NCBI RefSeq assembly: GCF_024713975.1
Contig: NC_091100.1
Coordinates: 15,074,001-15,138,000 of the forward strand
Source of the DNA: Paralichthys olivaceus
Taxonomy: Eukaryota; Chordata; Actinopteri; Pleuronectiformes; Paralichthyidae
Direction of reading: 5' to 3'
Length of the DNA stretch: 64,000 nucleotides
Below the pieces are notes generated by a model, which did not search any database, was not told the origin of the DNA, and saw only the letters and a program-made list of their open reading frames with translations. Shown here piece by piece: positions 34,621-49,052 of this stretch. Made by a program: the position numbers and the translations under genes. The first letter of the stretch is position 1. Each line of letters begins with the position of its first letter.

Positions 34621-37600
34621 AATAAAAAAATCTAATATCATTTTGCAGATTTTTTTTTATTATATTGTCTTCGACATACTGACAAACAAGCAATTATAAA
34701 AACGTGCAACAATGACAAACATAGTCTTGAAAACAAGTCCATGTCTTGCAAGAAATTTATTTTAAAACCTGACATTAAAAAAGTTCTTGTTGCTGCTGCA
34801 TTTAAACATGTGAGTCATTCGCTGTCACAATCTTTCAAATTAAATTCAAATTGGAGGAATCAAGTCAGAACCGTGTGCCATCTCTCTCCCTCATGCAGCA
34901 CATGCATGAAGCCACTAGTGGGCAGTAGAGGCCCTGGCGGCACACCAGTAGTGGACCTTATTGAAACACTCATGCTTACATGCTATAAGTGAAATGATTC
35001 ATGGCTTTGTGCTTTTTCTTCTGTTGGATAGATGTGTTGTGGTGGTGCGAAGATGACCATTTACATGGAGGTTAAAGAGGGAGTTGTAGGATCTTACACA
35101 GAGTTTGTAAATGAGTCTACTTCCTTTGGGGAGGTTTCTTATTTCTCACCTCCACCATTCAGCGTCTCCTTCTTTTCGCTCATCAGCTGGAGAAGCTGGG
35201 TAATTACATGACGGCTGTAGGTGCAGCTGTTTAAATGGCGGCAGCAAGTCAAACACTGACAGTACATGAGATTTGTGCAGTGTTGTTAGTGTGTTATTCA
35301 TTCATGGGTCTTGTGCGTATGCATGTGGTTTTTACTCTCTGTGTCGAAGGGTCAGTGCACGTGGCCCACAGTGGAGCATGTGCTCTCTGCATCATATTTT
35401 GGCTGTGTGCTTAGTGCCCTGCACCACTCCTGGCTGTCCACGAGCGATGTGGGAGGCTGTTTCCTCTCAGGATGGGAAGTTGTTTCAGCCGTGCTATTGG
35501 CCAAACATTTACTCTGGCCTCCATGTGTAGAGCGAAATTACCCTAAATACACCTTGTGCTCGCAAAGATTTTCAGCAGTTATGTGTATCTCGCCCCCACA
35601 AGCCTGTCAAGGGTTTCCCACCTCAGTCTTCAACAATTTGTTATTCGGATATGTGTCACATGGCTTAAGCGTTAACAAACGTATTGTCCTTCTTGTTTTG
35701 GTAGGTAAAAATATGATTGGCATGGCAGGTACGCAAAATTGTGCACAACTGACAGGGATAAAAAAATGTTTGTAGTATTCATATGTAATGCTTGGATTTG
35801 TATTTATTGTCATGTTTTCTGATTTATCAACTATGTGCTTCTTCACATTTCACTATGCTTATTGCGTCACACACAAATACACTATAATAAATAATAGATG
35901 TCACTGAGAGCCTTCTTTCTCTTTGCTTAGTAAAATGTTGCGGTTCACTAGCAAGTGTCATGTGGAACAACACTTTGGTATCTGCATAAAACTATACTGC
36001 TTTAATTTTAAATCCATCAAAACACTAGAACTTTGTTTGAAGCAAGCTTTAAGAGGTTTTTAATGCATCGTGCTGGTGAAGGTCAGTGGCCGGAGGCATT
36101 TTGTTTTTAAGTTGTCTGTCTGTCTTTCCCATTTGTGTGAATGCAATATCTCAGGAACACCTTGAGGACATTTCTAACAAACATTCAGTTTGACTCAAAG
36201 AGGAAGTGATGAGATTTCGGTTCTCAAAAGTCAAGGTCAGTTTGAACTTCCAATACACATTTTTGCCCTGCGAATGCAATTTTCCAAGAACATGTCTAGG
36301 GAATCCCTCCATATATGTGACAAACGTTCACTTGGAGTCAAAGATGAATCGATTTGATTTTGGCGACTCAAGGTCATATGTCAAGATCATGGTGACCTCA
36401 CGTTCTTGTGAATGTGATATATCAGACACCAAACACCTATTGGGAATTTTATTACATCTGGAACAAACATTCCCCTGGACTCAAGGATTACAATTTGGAG
36501 GTCAAAGATCATCGTCCCTATGACCTAACAAACCCTTTTTGCCTTGTGAACAATTTAACATATCTCAAGTCTGCCCGTAGGGAATTTCTTCTCACTTTGA
36601 TCAGTTTTCACTTGTACTCAAAGATTAATTGATTATATTTCAGTGGAAAAAGGTCAAAAGTCACGATGGCCTTACATGAATCCTGAAGTGTATTTCTAGA
36701 CTGAAACTGCATTGGCTGGCGGAGGCATACAACCACAGGATGGTAGTTGTTACACCTGCTTGTTGTCTTGCTATAATCTACTTCTTATTGTTTTCAAGCT
36801 CCTAATAGACCTCTCTATCAGAGGCACCACTGATTAGGACTTTGAACTTCAGATCCACATTGAAGGAGTCTTCTAAAGGACGCTCATGCATAGAGCATGA
36901 TCCAAAGTAAAGTCCAGATTTCATCCCACCTTATCTGAGAATTTCCCAGGCTGAACAACAACATGGTGATGTTTCATGTTCCCCACTGATCTTCAGCAGA
37001 TAAATACCAGCTGGCCCTGAACTCTGTTTTTCCACAATAAAACATCTGCACCCGGGGTGATACAGCTCTGTATCTGTTCCTGCTCCTGTTCTCCCTCTGA
37101 ACAGTGCTGTGGGTTAACGCCGTCTGGGACGCAAATGCTTATCGGAAGCGTGTCATATCCGGGAAGTGTGAGCGTGCGCCTTCCTCCATTCGGGGTGTGC
37201 CTGTCTGCGTAATGCTCTCAGTTCAGAGTGTGTATGCATATGTGTTTGTGTCAGCGTCTGTGCGTGAGAGCATACGTGTCTCCATGCGTGTGAGTGCATT
37301 ATGAGCGAAACAGGGTCTGGCATGAAGATCAAAGTCCCACCATAACTCCTTAGTCAGTCAGTCCGCTGGCAGGCTAGCTAACGTGTTGCTGGGAAGCTCC
37401 ACTCACCACAGGGGAGGTTGAGTTATTCGACTCAGATCATTTCCATTTACACACAGTTGTTCTCTCTCCTTTTTGTGTTTTCGAAAATCTGTTGCTTGGT
37501 CTCAATCAGTGAAACTAATATTTATCATTATTGAATATGCCTGTAGATGCTTCAGTGCAAACACAACAGAGTTTTAGATGACTGTCAGATTCAAGCAGTG

Positions 37601-40600
37601 GTCACCATCACCTGCTTCATGGAGCCTATATTGGCATTTTTGTCATTTAATACTTATATAAACAACAAACTTTAGTTATGTAGTTTATCACACAAATGCA
37701 GACCGATGTGAGAATTGGACTAAGTTGAGTGTATACCTCCGTCAAGTCTCAACAATCCTTAATTTCAATCAAGTTGCACCAAAGTTAAATAATTCATAGA
37801 TTATTATTATTTTTCATCTACATGCATGAATTGTTACCTGGGGGGAAAAGATTGTCAAAAGACACCCTATCTCGCAATTTTAAAGTTAAAAAAACCTGAC
37901 CTGGATCCGCACCAAAATTTAATGGATTCTTTCTTGACCCATCCCTTCCACCAAGTTCCACCTTACCTTATGTTTTAGGGAAGTCCTGGTGCAGTTTCTG
38001 TTTGCAACCATAAGAGTACTCACAGGCATAAAATGAACTGAAAAAGGAAAGACACTTTTGTCATCATATGGAAGTCTGAAATTACTTTTACCAGACTGTT
38101 GGTACATTACAGATGAAGTCATATTAAACAAGGTGAAATGGTAACACTTTGAATGAGTTATATAATTTAAAGGAGAACGCAATTACGATTGCTCAGTACA
38201 TACAGTGACAACTGTGTTGGAATCCTGAAGGAACTTCTCACGTTATAAGCCTCATCCAATCAAACCTCTTCTGTTTCAGATTTTTCATTAGCTCCGAGCA
38301 TCTCAATATGCCCTCTTGGGTGTCCTTGCTAATGAAGTGTGATGGTAGTGATGAAGTGTAACAGCAGCTGGTTTGGAGTTGCTTTGCCAGTGACAGGGTG
38401 GTCCCTTCCTCACACTGCTGCCTCCGCCTCTGCCTCTGCCTCCGCCGACACTGCCGCCGTTGCTGCTGCTGCTGCTGCTGCTGGCACCCTCATGCTCATC
38501 ATGAACACATTGTTCAGTGGCACCTGGCCATAAGAAGGGAAATGGCAGAAGGCCTAGTGATGATTAGACTTCTCCTCATCACTGCTGTCGCTCTTTGCAC
38601 TGTTTTTAAACCCTTATCATTAATCCTCAAAATGGCAGAGCAGATTACTGATAATGTATTTATTGTATGTAATTAGTATTTTTTTACATTTTTTAATGCA
38701 CCCGTATCAGATCAGTACTCGATCAAGTCTAGGTATTGGAATTGGTGTCGCAAAGGGAAAAATGATATCTGAACATCTCATGCACAGGCACCTTCAGTAA
38801 ATTCTGATGGGATTCACTGTTCAGTGATGTCTGGCCATATTGGATGAAGGATGCTGGTGAATCTGGCAGCCCCACACAAACATAGCTGCATTCACTCCTA
38901 AAAGTAGAAGAAGTGGTATAAGTTTTTATTCAACATCGTGTTTTTATCTAAACCTATCCTTAGGTTTGATTGTAATTAATTGGCCACATTATATTGATTG
39001 CTTCCAGCTTTCTTCAACAGCCCTAGCTCATAATTGCTAAACCTCATTCCATTCAACACATGCCTAAGAGTCTTGACAACATGTCCTGCTCTGCTGATGA
39101 GGTTTTGTTTTCATTCAGCCGGTATGATAAGATGACAGCTTGACTCCCTTTGTTTTTTTCTGTTTATGTGCACTGGGCTGATCATTTCCAGTGTTTGCTG
39201 ACTTGAAGTTTAGCCAGGTTGTTTAAAAGGCTTCAGTGGTGTTGTAGCCGTGCTACACTCCTGAAAAGCCCCAGATTTCCTCTGTTCAAGGATAAATTGT
39301 GTTGTTCTGTCTGAGCCTGTTGATGCATCACAGAAGGGGCAACTATTGGAAGAAAGGAATATAGAAAAGAAATGTTGAAATAACAAATACTGTCAAATGT
39401 CTGAAGTTTCTAGTGATGCAAAATTTGAAGTGATGGAATATAGACAAGTTTTAGGTCAGGGTGAAAGAATTGGGATAACATTATTATCGCTGCCAAGATG
39501 ACTGTGTTTAGTTATTGTTTATCAGTAGGATTGCACAAAAACTTTTCAACTGATTTCCATTAAATATTGGGATAAGGCATTAAGGAAGGAAGAACCCATC
39601 AAGCTTTGATGCGGATGAGATGTGCAATTTGGTGCTGATCAAATAAAAATCCTCATCTTGTTAATTTAAATGTGGTTTCACGAGGGGACTATTGGACCTT
39701 GGTGAAGGAATGCACTATACAGCCAGTCTAGTTATTTGAACATTTTTGGGGGAATTACTCTGACTGAGCTTCTGCCTTTAAAACCATGTTTAAAATATGT
39801 ATATACAAAATGTGTGAGAACTTTGGTAGACTGTTATTTCCTTCTCTTTGTCTCAGCTATAGTACAACCTCCATTGGCTCTGACTGCTAAGACTAGAATG
39901 AGTGTAGCGGTATTTCTCAATTTATTTATGTGCTTTTGTGTCCCTTCAAATAGAGGTTCAGCTTTGAGAAAGTCATTCATCAGCTGCTCGTTCTTTCTGG
40001 TGTCCATCATTCGCAACGATGGATCTTATAGCAGGGTTATAGAGGTGAAACTCTCTGTGGACACACAGCTGGTTTCACCTTCATATTCGTCACACAAATG
40101 GTTAGTATTAAGGATGGAAATGTGGAGGTCTTACATGTAATTGCTGTCAAAGTGGCCAGTCACTACTGTTCCAGCTATTTGATACTGATATTCATCAAAG
40201 TCCTTCTCTGATTTGGTTTGGATTGTTTTTAGTAATTTGTCATTTTTATACTTGATCTGATTTGTTGGAGAGTGTGCAGATATTGTAATAACTGCTTTGT
40301 TTTGTGGTATTGGCATCAGTTTTATTCTAATTGAATATTCAGCGATGGAGGGCTACTTTTTGCAGCTGCCAGTGGGCTAAAACTGCTCCTTCTGGAGTTG
40401 TAAAGTAAAATTTATGTAACGTTGACAAAGACAGTGCCAACACAAAGTTTTCATTGAAAGAGTGGTTTGCCACACAATATGAATAACAACATTTCGATTC
40501 ATTTGGAGGAACTCTGAGATTCATTGGGGCCGGGGGCGGCTGATGATGTCCAGCGGTGAGACTAATCTGTACACATGTGGCTCCGCACTTCAGAAGGCCA

Positions 40601-43600
40601 GATGTTTGGAGGATAAATGCGTGTACAGTGGTGTCCTCACAAACCCCACCAGCACATGTGCACACAAAATACACACAGAACAGGATATGTGCCAAGAAGA
40701 CATACTACATACTTCAGAGGTTTATTTACATAAAGCATGGATCAATGTTTTGTGAGATGGAGTCTGTGTTTATGTATGTGCTGACTATTTGTTCTGATCT
40801 GAGGATATTACCTCCTCTATTTCATTGCAAAACATTTTTTCTAATCATTTTTATTACATGGATAATATGTTCTCTATGGCCTACATGGTTTAGTAACATT
40901 ATATGGCACATTTCCCATCTTGTTTGGTTCCAGTTTTGTAACTTGCCAAATAAAGCCTGTGATTGGCGCTCGATTGGCAGTCGCCAATCCCAATATATGA
41001 GCTCCTCAAATACGTGATATGAGTCTTGCGTACGTTTCATAGACTCCAATCCAATCCAGTCTTCTGGAAATCTCAGGCTAGAAGAACTGATGGCCACTGA
41101 ACCGTTTCCTCTCTCATCCAGCTTGATGTGTCATTTTGTAGGATGTAGGATGACACAGAGCAGGAGGATCAGTCGAGCTCACACTGTCACTTTCCATGTG
41201 TATTTAGAGACCAGACATATGAGTAGGGGGTTTCTCTAAAAGAAAGATCATGAAGCATGTGACCCTCATCGCCAGTCAATCGCCGTGCACTCAGAACCAC
41301 TCTGTGTAACGTGAACGCTGCTTAAGTGAGCATTTCAGTGCATCATATTCTTTTTGTGTCAGAGAAATGTGACCTAATATTCACTGATTTCTAATGAATC
41401 ACATTTTGAGTGGTTGGCCCCTTGTTGAAATGTAGTGGCTTTTTCTGCACTATTGGTGTTGGACACCAGAGCAGAATTTAAGTCATTAACTATCCATCAC
41501 CAGTGTGAATATTTAAACAACAACAGGAGGCCCAGTGTGAATAAATAAACGGACATTTTTATTGGCATGCTAAAGGAAGAAAGTGGCTGTGTTTATATTC
41601 CTCACTCCTAACATATCCGATTGGCCAAAAACATTATTAGGACTATTTCTATACTCACAGACAGAAATCACAAAGTTCAGTTTCAGAGTTTTAAATATTT
41701 GTTGGCCTTTGTAATCAATTTAAAAACTGGTCAAACTCTGCGGCTTTGACTGAAACTCCACCTAATACTAACTTACCAAAGGCCTTCGGGTTGAGTTGGT
41801 TTACAAAAAGTAACTCAGAGCTAGAGAAGAAGAAAAAAGAGAAATAAGTTGAAAGAAACTTTTCCAAGACTGTGCAACTTCTTGTAAATACCATAATTGC
41901 CCTGAGTTGTATTATCTTGCTGAGTGCCTCTGTGTTCGCCAAGTGAAGTTCCAGTTACATCCAGAGATGTGTGTGTTTTGGTTGGCAACAGAGCACTACT
42001 CTCTATACACAGTCAGTCACACCAGCGCCAATTGGTAACAGTTGTGGTCAGCCCCCCCTCTGCCCTACAACGGATAGAAGAGGAAGGTTGTGTGGGGAAA
42101 AACTGTCTGCCTTTACTTTCCTCTTTCTCCATATCCTCGGGAGAAATCATCTCCTGAATAAGCACAACAGAATTAGCCCCACTGAGTCAGATTGCATTTA
42201 AATCGCCGAGAGAAAACAAGCATTTTCTCTGTTCGCTGTGCCCGCTCTGGGAATGAGTCCTACAATAACACACAGAGTTAATACAGCACATCCTGGAGCC
42301 ACACTGGGGTGTCACTGTTTATGGTAGTGCCTCCACCACATGCACACACACACACACAAACCAAAACCACCACTGCTGCAGCCTTTGCAAAAAAGCCTTA
42401 GCAAATCAGAGGCTCGAGGCGGGTATAGATCCGGGATGCAGGAATTGAATCATTAAAATAGAGACCAGCTCCCAAACATCCCACGTGTCATATTTGCTCT
42501 CTGACTAAGTAAGGTTTTATAATATTATGTGATTTGCTTTGAAATGGATGTTGCTCAAGAGTTGATAGTGAGGATCCTTAGCTGTCATGGTTGCGTACTC
42601 GCAGACATTGCAGTGCTACATGGTTCTGGATCCAGGATGAATCACTTCCTAAAAGATGAGACCAGAGGAAATTCCCCACAAGATGCTTCATTTCTGAATC
42701 CTTGAACCTCAACCTTGAATGTGCAGTCACACACAAGCTCTGTGCTTCTCTCTCTGATTAGATTACTTTCCCTCTGTATCTTTGCATGCCTGTCATCACC
42801 ACTCTCTTCTATTTATTGAACAATAATTAAAACCCAATGAGCAACGTGCATTTACAAATACTATCTGGGTCTGTTTGTTGTCAGTGCTGTCACCTGACAA
42901 TTAGTTTTTTTCCATTGCCCTTGTCCCCCACTTGCCTTTGTCGGTCTGGACAATGTATCGCAGCTCTGCAGTTCTTTAATGACCCTGGACATGGCTTGTT
43001 TTGTTGTTTCCTAAATTAAATCAGACAATTCACTTATTGCTCAGTGATGGGGATTATCATCATTATGAATTCTTATGAAGGATGGAGCTTATGGAAGAGG
43101 GCACTCTCCTGCAGGGGGAGTTCTTGTCAGAAAAGCTGTATAGATCATTTAACTTGGAGTGGATAAAACATTCAGATATTAGCACAAGATAGTATATAAA
43201 CCATAATAACGATGGCAATAGGTATATTAAATAATATTTGAAGTAAATCAAAGATGACTCAGAACACAGCACTTTCTTTTATGTCACAGTTATTTTCTCA
43301 GGCAAAGTATGATGAACAGTGACCTCTTGTTACATATTTTTGCGTATGACCATGACCCGCTATATGTAGCAACTGGCAGATATGAATAGCAAGTTTATTG
43401 CAAGATGAGAGTATTTCTTCCAAATATCTAGCCACAATTTATATTAGTAGCCAGTATATTTTCTGGGGTTGTGGCCTCTATTTTTAAGAGGACTCCAGCT
43501 GACCGTCAAACCTCTGGTTCAATTCAAATTCCGTTCTGGTCAGAGATCAGTCTGGTCTGGGTCCTGAGAGTTTGCGCATTTAGTCTGTGGGTGGACATGA

Positions 43601-44006
43601 AGAAGGCTTACGACCTGAGTCATTTGGTCCTTGTATAACAAGAAAGACAGCTGTAGTGACGTCCTCTGTAGGAAGTAAGCCATAATCTCAGTGAACATAG
43701 GGCTGTGCTTCGTCCCAGATTCTGTTGGTGACTTTTTTTCTATAGAAAAAAAGAGATTTTAATCTTTATAGATGACATGGTGGTTACATGGTCTTCTTCA
43801 GATCATAACCTTCATTGCAAACTCACTGTAAAACGGAGGGAACAAGGGTCAGCACCTCCATTGTACTCTAGGCTGAAAATGGTTTATTCCATCCTATGTG
43901 TTGGAGGTGAGTCACTGCTCCACATGTACTGTGGGGGTGAAGTATCTTATACAGAGAGTTGTATTTTTAGCTGGATTTTTAATTTTTCACTAAATAAAAT
44001 ATGTAG

Positions 44007-44044
<38 letters not shown>

Positions 44045-47000
44045 TGTAATGTTTTGTATTGTGTCACAATATATCATATCATAATATATAATATTGTCAC
44101 CCATGTATTGTGATATGTATCGTATTGCAAGGTCCTTGCAATACACAGCCTTAGAATTATGTGACCAGTCATCGTTTTTGTTCTTTTATTGTATTGTTTT
44201 TCACCCAATGTCTGCTGGGATTTGCCCCAGCCTCCCCTATAAAAAGCTGTATAGAAAATGGATGGATGAATCATCAAGCCTTCAGTTTACTGGTTCTTCT
44301 ACTTTCCAAATTTCCTGTATGTTCATAAAATGTGGGTACAACTAAAAGGGAAATATACTTTCTTAAAAAAACTGCATTACAAGAGCTGAGCCAAGAGACA
44401 GCAGCTGGCAGGATTATTGTGTCTATAGTAGCACCTTCAGTCCAACTATGAGGGTGATGATAAGCCAAGCTATGAACACCCAGAAATGAAGCAAGGATGC
44501 TACATCTGCCTGTTTACACAAAGAACGAGTGGAATCCTTAAACTGCAAGTGAGTTAAAACAAAAACTAAAAACTCAGTATTTTCCAGTTTTCCAACAAAT
44601 AAATCAATCAGACTAGACTGCAGCAGTCAATCCTTAGGATAGTAGGTGTCTATGTTTCCGCTGACATGGATGGAAACAGATCATTTTGCTAGTCAGCCTC
44701 TAGAGAGCAGGATGGTCACAAAGAATGGGGGTTTATATAAAAGCTGCAAAGTATTGGAGCTGAGATGAAATGGCGCTGAGATTACGCAGGAAGATAGCAG
44801 CATGAGTGGGTGACGTCATATGAGAGCAACATCTGTCTCCTATTGTTGTGAGCGCTCCAGGGTCCTTGCAGAAGAAACCTGAACACAGAAGTACAAAGAA
44901 GGGCCAGTTTTCTAAACATTGTTTTTGGTCTGAGTAAAAGCTCCATTAGTAATAGAGACACAGTACAGATCTGTTTTCCCTGTCTCTTTCTGCTTTCGTA
45001 TACATATTCTACCACAGGATCATGTACTCTGGTAAAAGCTGTTATCTCAGTCTTTTGTACTGTGTTGTACGGCAATTATAAAATGTAATCTGCATGCTAA
45101 TTGTTTCTTAGGACTGCCTGAAGTCTTTGTGGACATCAGTAGACGCCTTGTATTTTCCCTGGTGATGCTCTGGTGAGCTTCACTGCAGCCTCCTTCAGCT
45201 CTTGCTTGTTGTTAGGTCTCTTCTTCTCAGTTGGACTCGGATTAGAGCCAGTGCCATGTTTGACAGAGGAGTTGGTGTCTTTGGATCGGGAACCGTTTCT
45301 TTTTTTTTCTTTAAGAATTTCCTCCAGTTTTGTGAAGTCATGGAGGTGGCGAACATTTCAGAAGTTGTTTCTTGGTGATTTTCATTATGTATGATTATTA
45401 TGATGTTTAAATTACTTAACCCTAACATAATTGTTGCTTTTGACATGATATGTCCACATTTCTTTCAGTATTGCACGTCAGTCACCAAAACATAATGGTT
45501 GCCATGAAAATAATGAAAACGTTATTCTTAATCATTATCAAATTATCAGGAATTGTGAATTGGCATTTAAAGGGAGGTCACATATTGTCCATTGTGCAGT
45601 ACAGAGAAAGTATGCACATTGAAATGCATCCCAATGCAACAGGCAAACAGGAAAAATGAAATGTTTGTGTGGCTTTGAAGGGTTTTCCAGTGTAATAGCA
45701 TTATAAATAAACAATTCTTGCCTGAGACAGGCCCTTCTTTGTGGTCTGGCAGATCCAAGCCAGGGCCAGCAGCCGTCACACATGAAAACAAAAGTGGGAA
45801 ATTGGAAATTATATTGTTAGAAATATAACATGATAACAAGGGGACTTAATGACAATTGATGTGAAAAGCCGCTGCTTTGCAGGGCTACAATTCCTAAGAA
45901 ATTAATTCAGCATTTCATTGCAGCTGTACTCAAAGCTCACGTTGAGCACTGCTGCATTTCGACATGGTTGGGAATTCCTCAATGAATTGAGATGTTAATG
46001 CAGGGTCAGACCTGATCCTAGAAACCAAAAACATCCTTTATAACTATAGTTTGCACAAATGGTTCAGTGTCTACACCCGTCCCCTGCCAGCGAAGGAGTT
46101 TCTTCCTTCTAAATCGTTGCCTGATGCGTAGATGGTGCTGTGGGAGTCTCCAGGGTCTATGTAAATACAGCACTCTCACGTCTCACATCTCCTTGTCCTT
46201 GCCCCCTCATTCTCTGGCCCTCCAAACTTACTGGTTTTACTTTCTTTTCTGGAATTATTCATGCAACTTAATTATCTTGTCAAGCAGTAATGGCTCTAAG
46301 TTGAGGAAACATGTTTTCCCACCAATCCAGTTGGAAGGCAACACGAGCCAAAGACGGTTGTGCTCACAAAAACTTTAAATGACCCTAATCGCCGACCTGT
46401 GCGAATCTGGTCATATAACCAATTACATTGAGAACCCCCCCCCCCAAAGAAACTTTATTTTAATTTTATTTTACAGTATAGCAGAAGCAATAAAAGGTAC
46501 CCCCCACCCCCCGTACGAAGAGTCAAGTTTAACTTGATCACGCTGCGACTTGTAGATGAATCAATTTTCCACTCTCTGCAAAACTTGATTTGTCAGAGGT
46601 TCATAAGAGTCCGTGAGGAGTTTCCTTTCCTTTGACTCTGCCTTGGCTTCTGTTTCGATGGCTTCTTTATTGTTCAGCCACTTTATTCTGTTTTGTTTCT
46701 TCTTTTTCAGTTGAGAAGGAAATTGGACAGGACCTATAACTCCTGTTTGATTTCCAAAAAAAGGCCTTAAAAAATCGAGGAAAATAAGATATTTTCTGTC
46801 AAAGGTTGTGTTACGCCTACCTTGATGTGCTTGTGCAGACTGTGATAAGCAATAGTATCTACGTTTTTATCTGTTTCAGGGAGAGAGTCAGTCATTGGTT
46901 GCTATTTGCCTTTTGTGAGTAGGCTTTGATTCCAAGCTTAAATTCAAATTTGAAACAATCTCTACCCAGCGTCTCTTTATAATGCCTAACCTTAATAAAT

Positions 47001-49013
47001 CAAGAATTGGGAAATCTTTCAGCAGTTATCTGTTTTTGTTGTTGGGCCAGACCTCTGGAGATGACATGTCAACACAGTTGCTTGTGCTAACAAATCACAC
47101 AGACTTCCATCTGGAGAACCGTCAAGTCAGGAACTCCTGCAGAAGGACCTCAGCCACAGTGCCAGACGCACACATTACAAACACACACTCACCAAACACA
47201 CATTTTCTTTCTTTGGACGCCCAGGCATAGTCCCTGAAGCCTGGGCCTTCGTCTTTAAAACTCGTGAACAATGAGGACCTGATTAAATCCAGAGTGGATT
47301 CAGGAAGTAGTGAAACCATTTGAAAGGGGCTAGGAGCGTTTCGCACAGCCCACACTCTCCTTCACCACCACTCATGTCTGTGAGTTGGCTGCCTCTGCCG
47401 TTTGAAGTTGTTGACTGCTCTGATGTCAGGTTCTGCACAAGTTCTGTCACTTTGTAATTTAGTGTAATTTATTACGCAAAACATATTGGGAGGTCTTTTA
47501 CGCAATAAAATGAAAGAGAAAAAACACAATGAAATCTTAATAATGGCAGATAACAACATAATACAAAGCAGAAATTAACTCTATTGACCTTCTCTTCCCC
47601 CTTTTCTCTTTCTCTTTCTTTGTCTCTCAGAAATCATCGATGACGTCGCTCATCTCGTGGACAAAACAGATGACAGGATTCGTAATGAGACACGAAGGGT
47701 GAAGCTGGTGGAGACAAAGTCAGCCTCCTGTGGTGAGACTTCTCTGTTTTTCTTTACCATCCAGCAAAGTAGGACCAAATCAGATCAGTGTCCTTGAATT
47801 TCTTTTATATATATGATTTCCAAGCATCAGGTTTTTTTTTCCCATTCTGCAGGTCACAGAGCAGGTGGTACTACAGCTTTTTTAGAGGGGGAATATCTGG
47901 CTGGTGTGAGACACAGTTGGACAAAAATAATGGCGCTTCACTTAGATTATGTTATTTGGGTACATCTAATTTATAGCTATACAAAGTCATAATTTCCTAT
48001 CCAGAAATCATAAATAGCGCCAACATTCAGCAAAGTGGGAGCTATTGCTGCATCTAGCTTCATCTCTAGATAGAATGGGTCTTCTATGGGGATGTGGACA
48101 AGCCACTTTGGCACAGGGCATGTGGGTGTTGAATGGTGGGTGGACTGGCTCACGCCAGATAACATGCTGCCCTGGGCATTTTAAATGGGATCTCTCATAC
48201 TGGTCCTTTGAGTAATCTTCAAACGTCTGGAGAGGGATGCAAGTCAGGCCCCATGTCATCATCCTCTGTTGTCTCAGCTTTAGATTTACGTGAGTTGAGT
48301 CCCTAAAAGGCTTAAGGAAATGCGTGACCCTCCCTCGCCATTACCACAGATCCGTTTGTTTAACATTTGTTTTTTTATTGATGAAAAGATCGAGCTTCTC
48401 TTTTCTTCTCAGTGGGTATTGCTTTTCGGAGGAAAACGACTGCCATGAGAGGCGTGGCGGCTGGCTCAAGCCAACCTATGGAATGTAGGAGAGTGAGCCA
48501 GGCTGAGTTCGCCCAGTGAATTGCCAGACAAAATTGCTATGGCAAAGTCTGTATTGTTGTGCTACGAGACCCATTTAAGGCGGTTTTGGATAGAGGCAGT
48601 GCAGGCAGTGGGGAGGTCAGCCCCCCAGAATACTTCCCTCTGTTGGTTGTGTCCCCATGGTGCCTGAGTGTGAGTTTGTTTGAAGATCCCAGAGCTTATA
48701 TTGTGTTAGAATCAGCACTCCCTCTTTCTGTCTGTCTTTTTTGTTTAAATTCTTTTGCCAACATACCTCCCTCACCTCAGTTCCAGGCTGAAGAATATTC
48801 ATGTGGCATGAGTGTGTATCTATTCATGCGATACTTTGTGCACCTGCATGCATTTCACTGTATGTGCATAACACTGTGCATGGTGCTTGTTTTTTGGAAT
48901 GCATGTGTCAATTTTCAATTCATGCATTATTTTCAAAGTATATTCTTGTGCATGCATTTGTATATTTGTGTGTGTGTATGTGTGTGTATGTGTGTGTGTG
49001 CGTGTGCCGTGTG

Positions 49014-49052
<39 letters not shown>

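Larger units (their letters stand above)
24766..47630. other. stx8 intron 6 (22.9 kb), repeats plus unique DNA
   Basis: No protein-coding exon is supportable here. Individual repeats are listed separately. Long non-repetitive, moderately GC-rich segments occur at about 29670-30120, 33000-33260 and 34860-35270. In teleosts such introns of a bystander gene beside a developmental gene (here ntn1) often hold enhancers; this is inference only. Confidence 0.5.

Noticed and set aside
35311..35775. 154-codon plus-strand frame in stx8 intron 6
   Set aside because: Cys/Trp-rich composition unlike real proteins, no splice context and no recognised domain.
36206..36523. 105-codon plus-strand frame
   Set aside because: Lies wholly within the diverged tandem array, so the frame is incidental.
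44782..45075. 97-codon minus-strand frame next to the unidentified open segment
   Set aside because: Length is within chance expectation for this AT-rich DNA, with no motif or splice link to the neighbouring segment.
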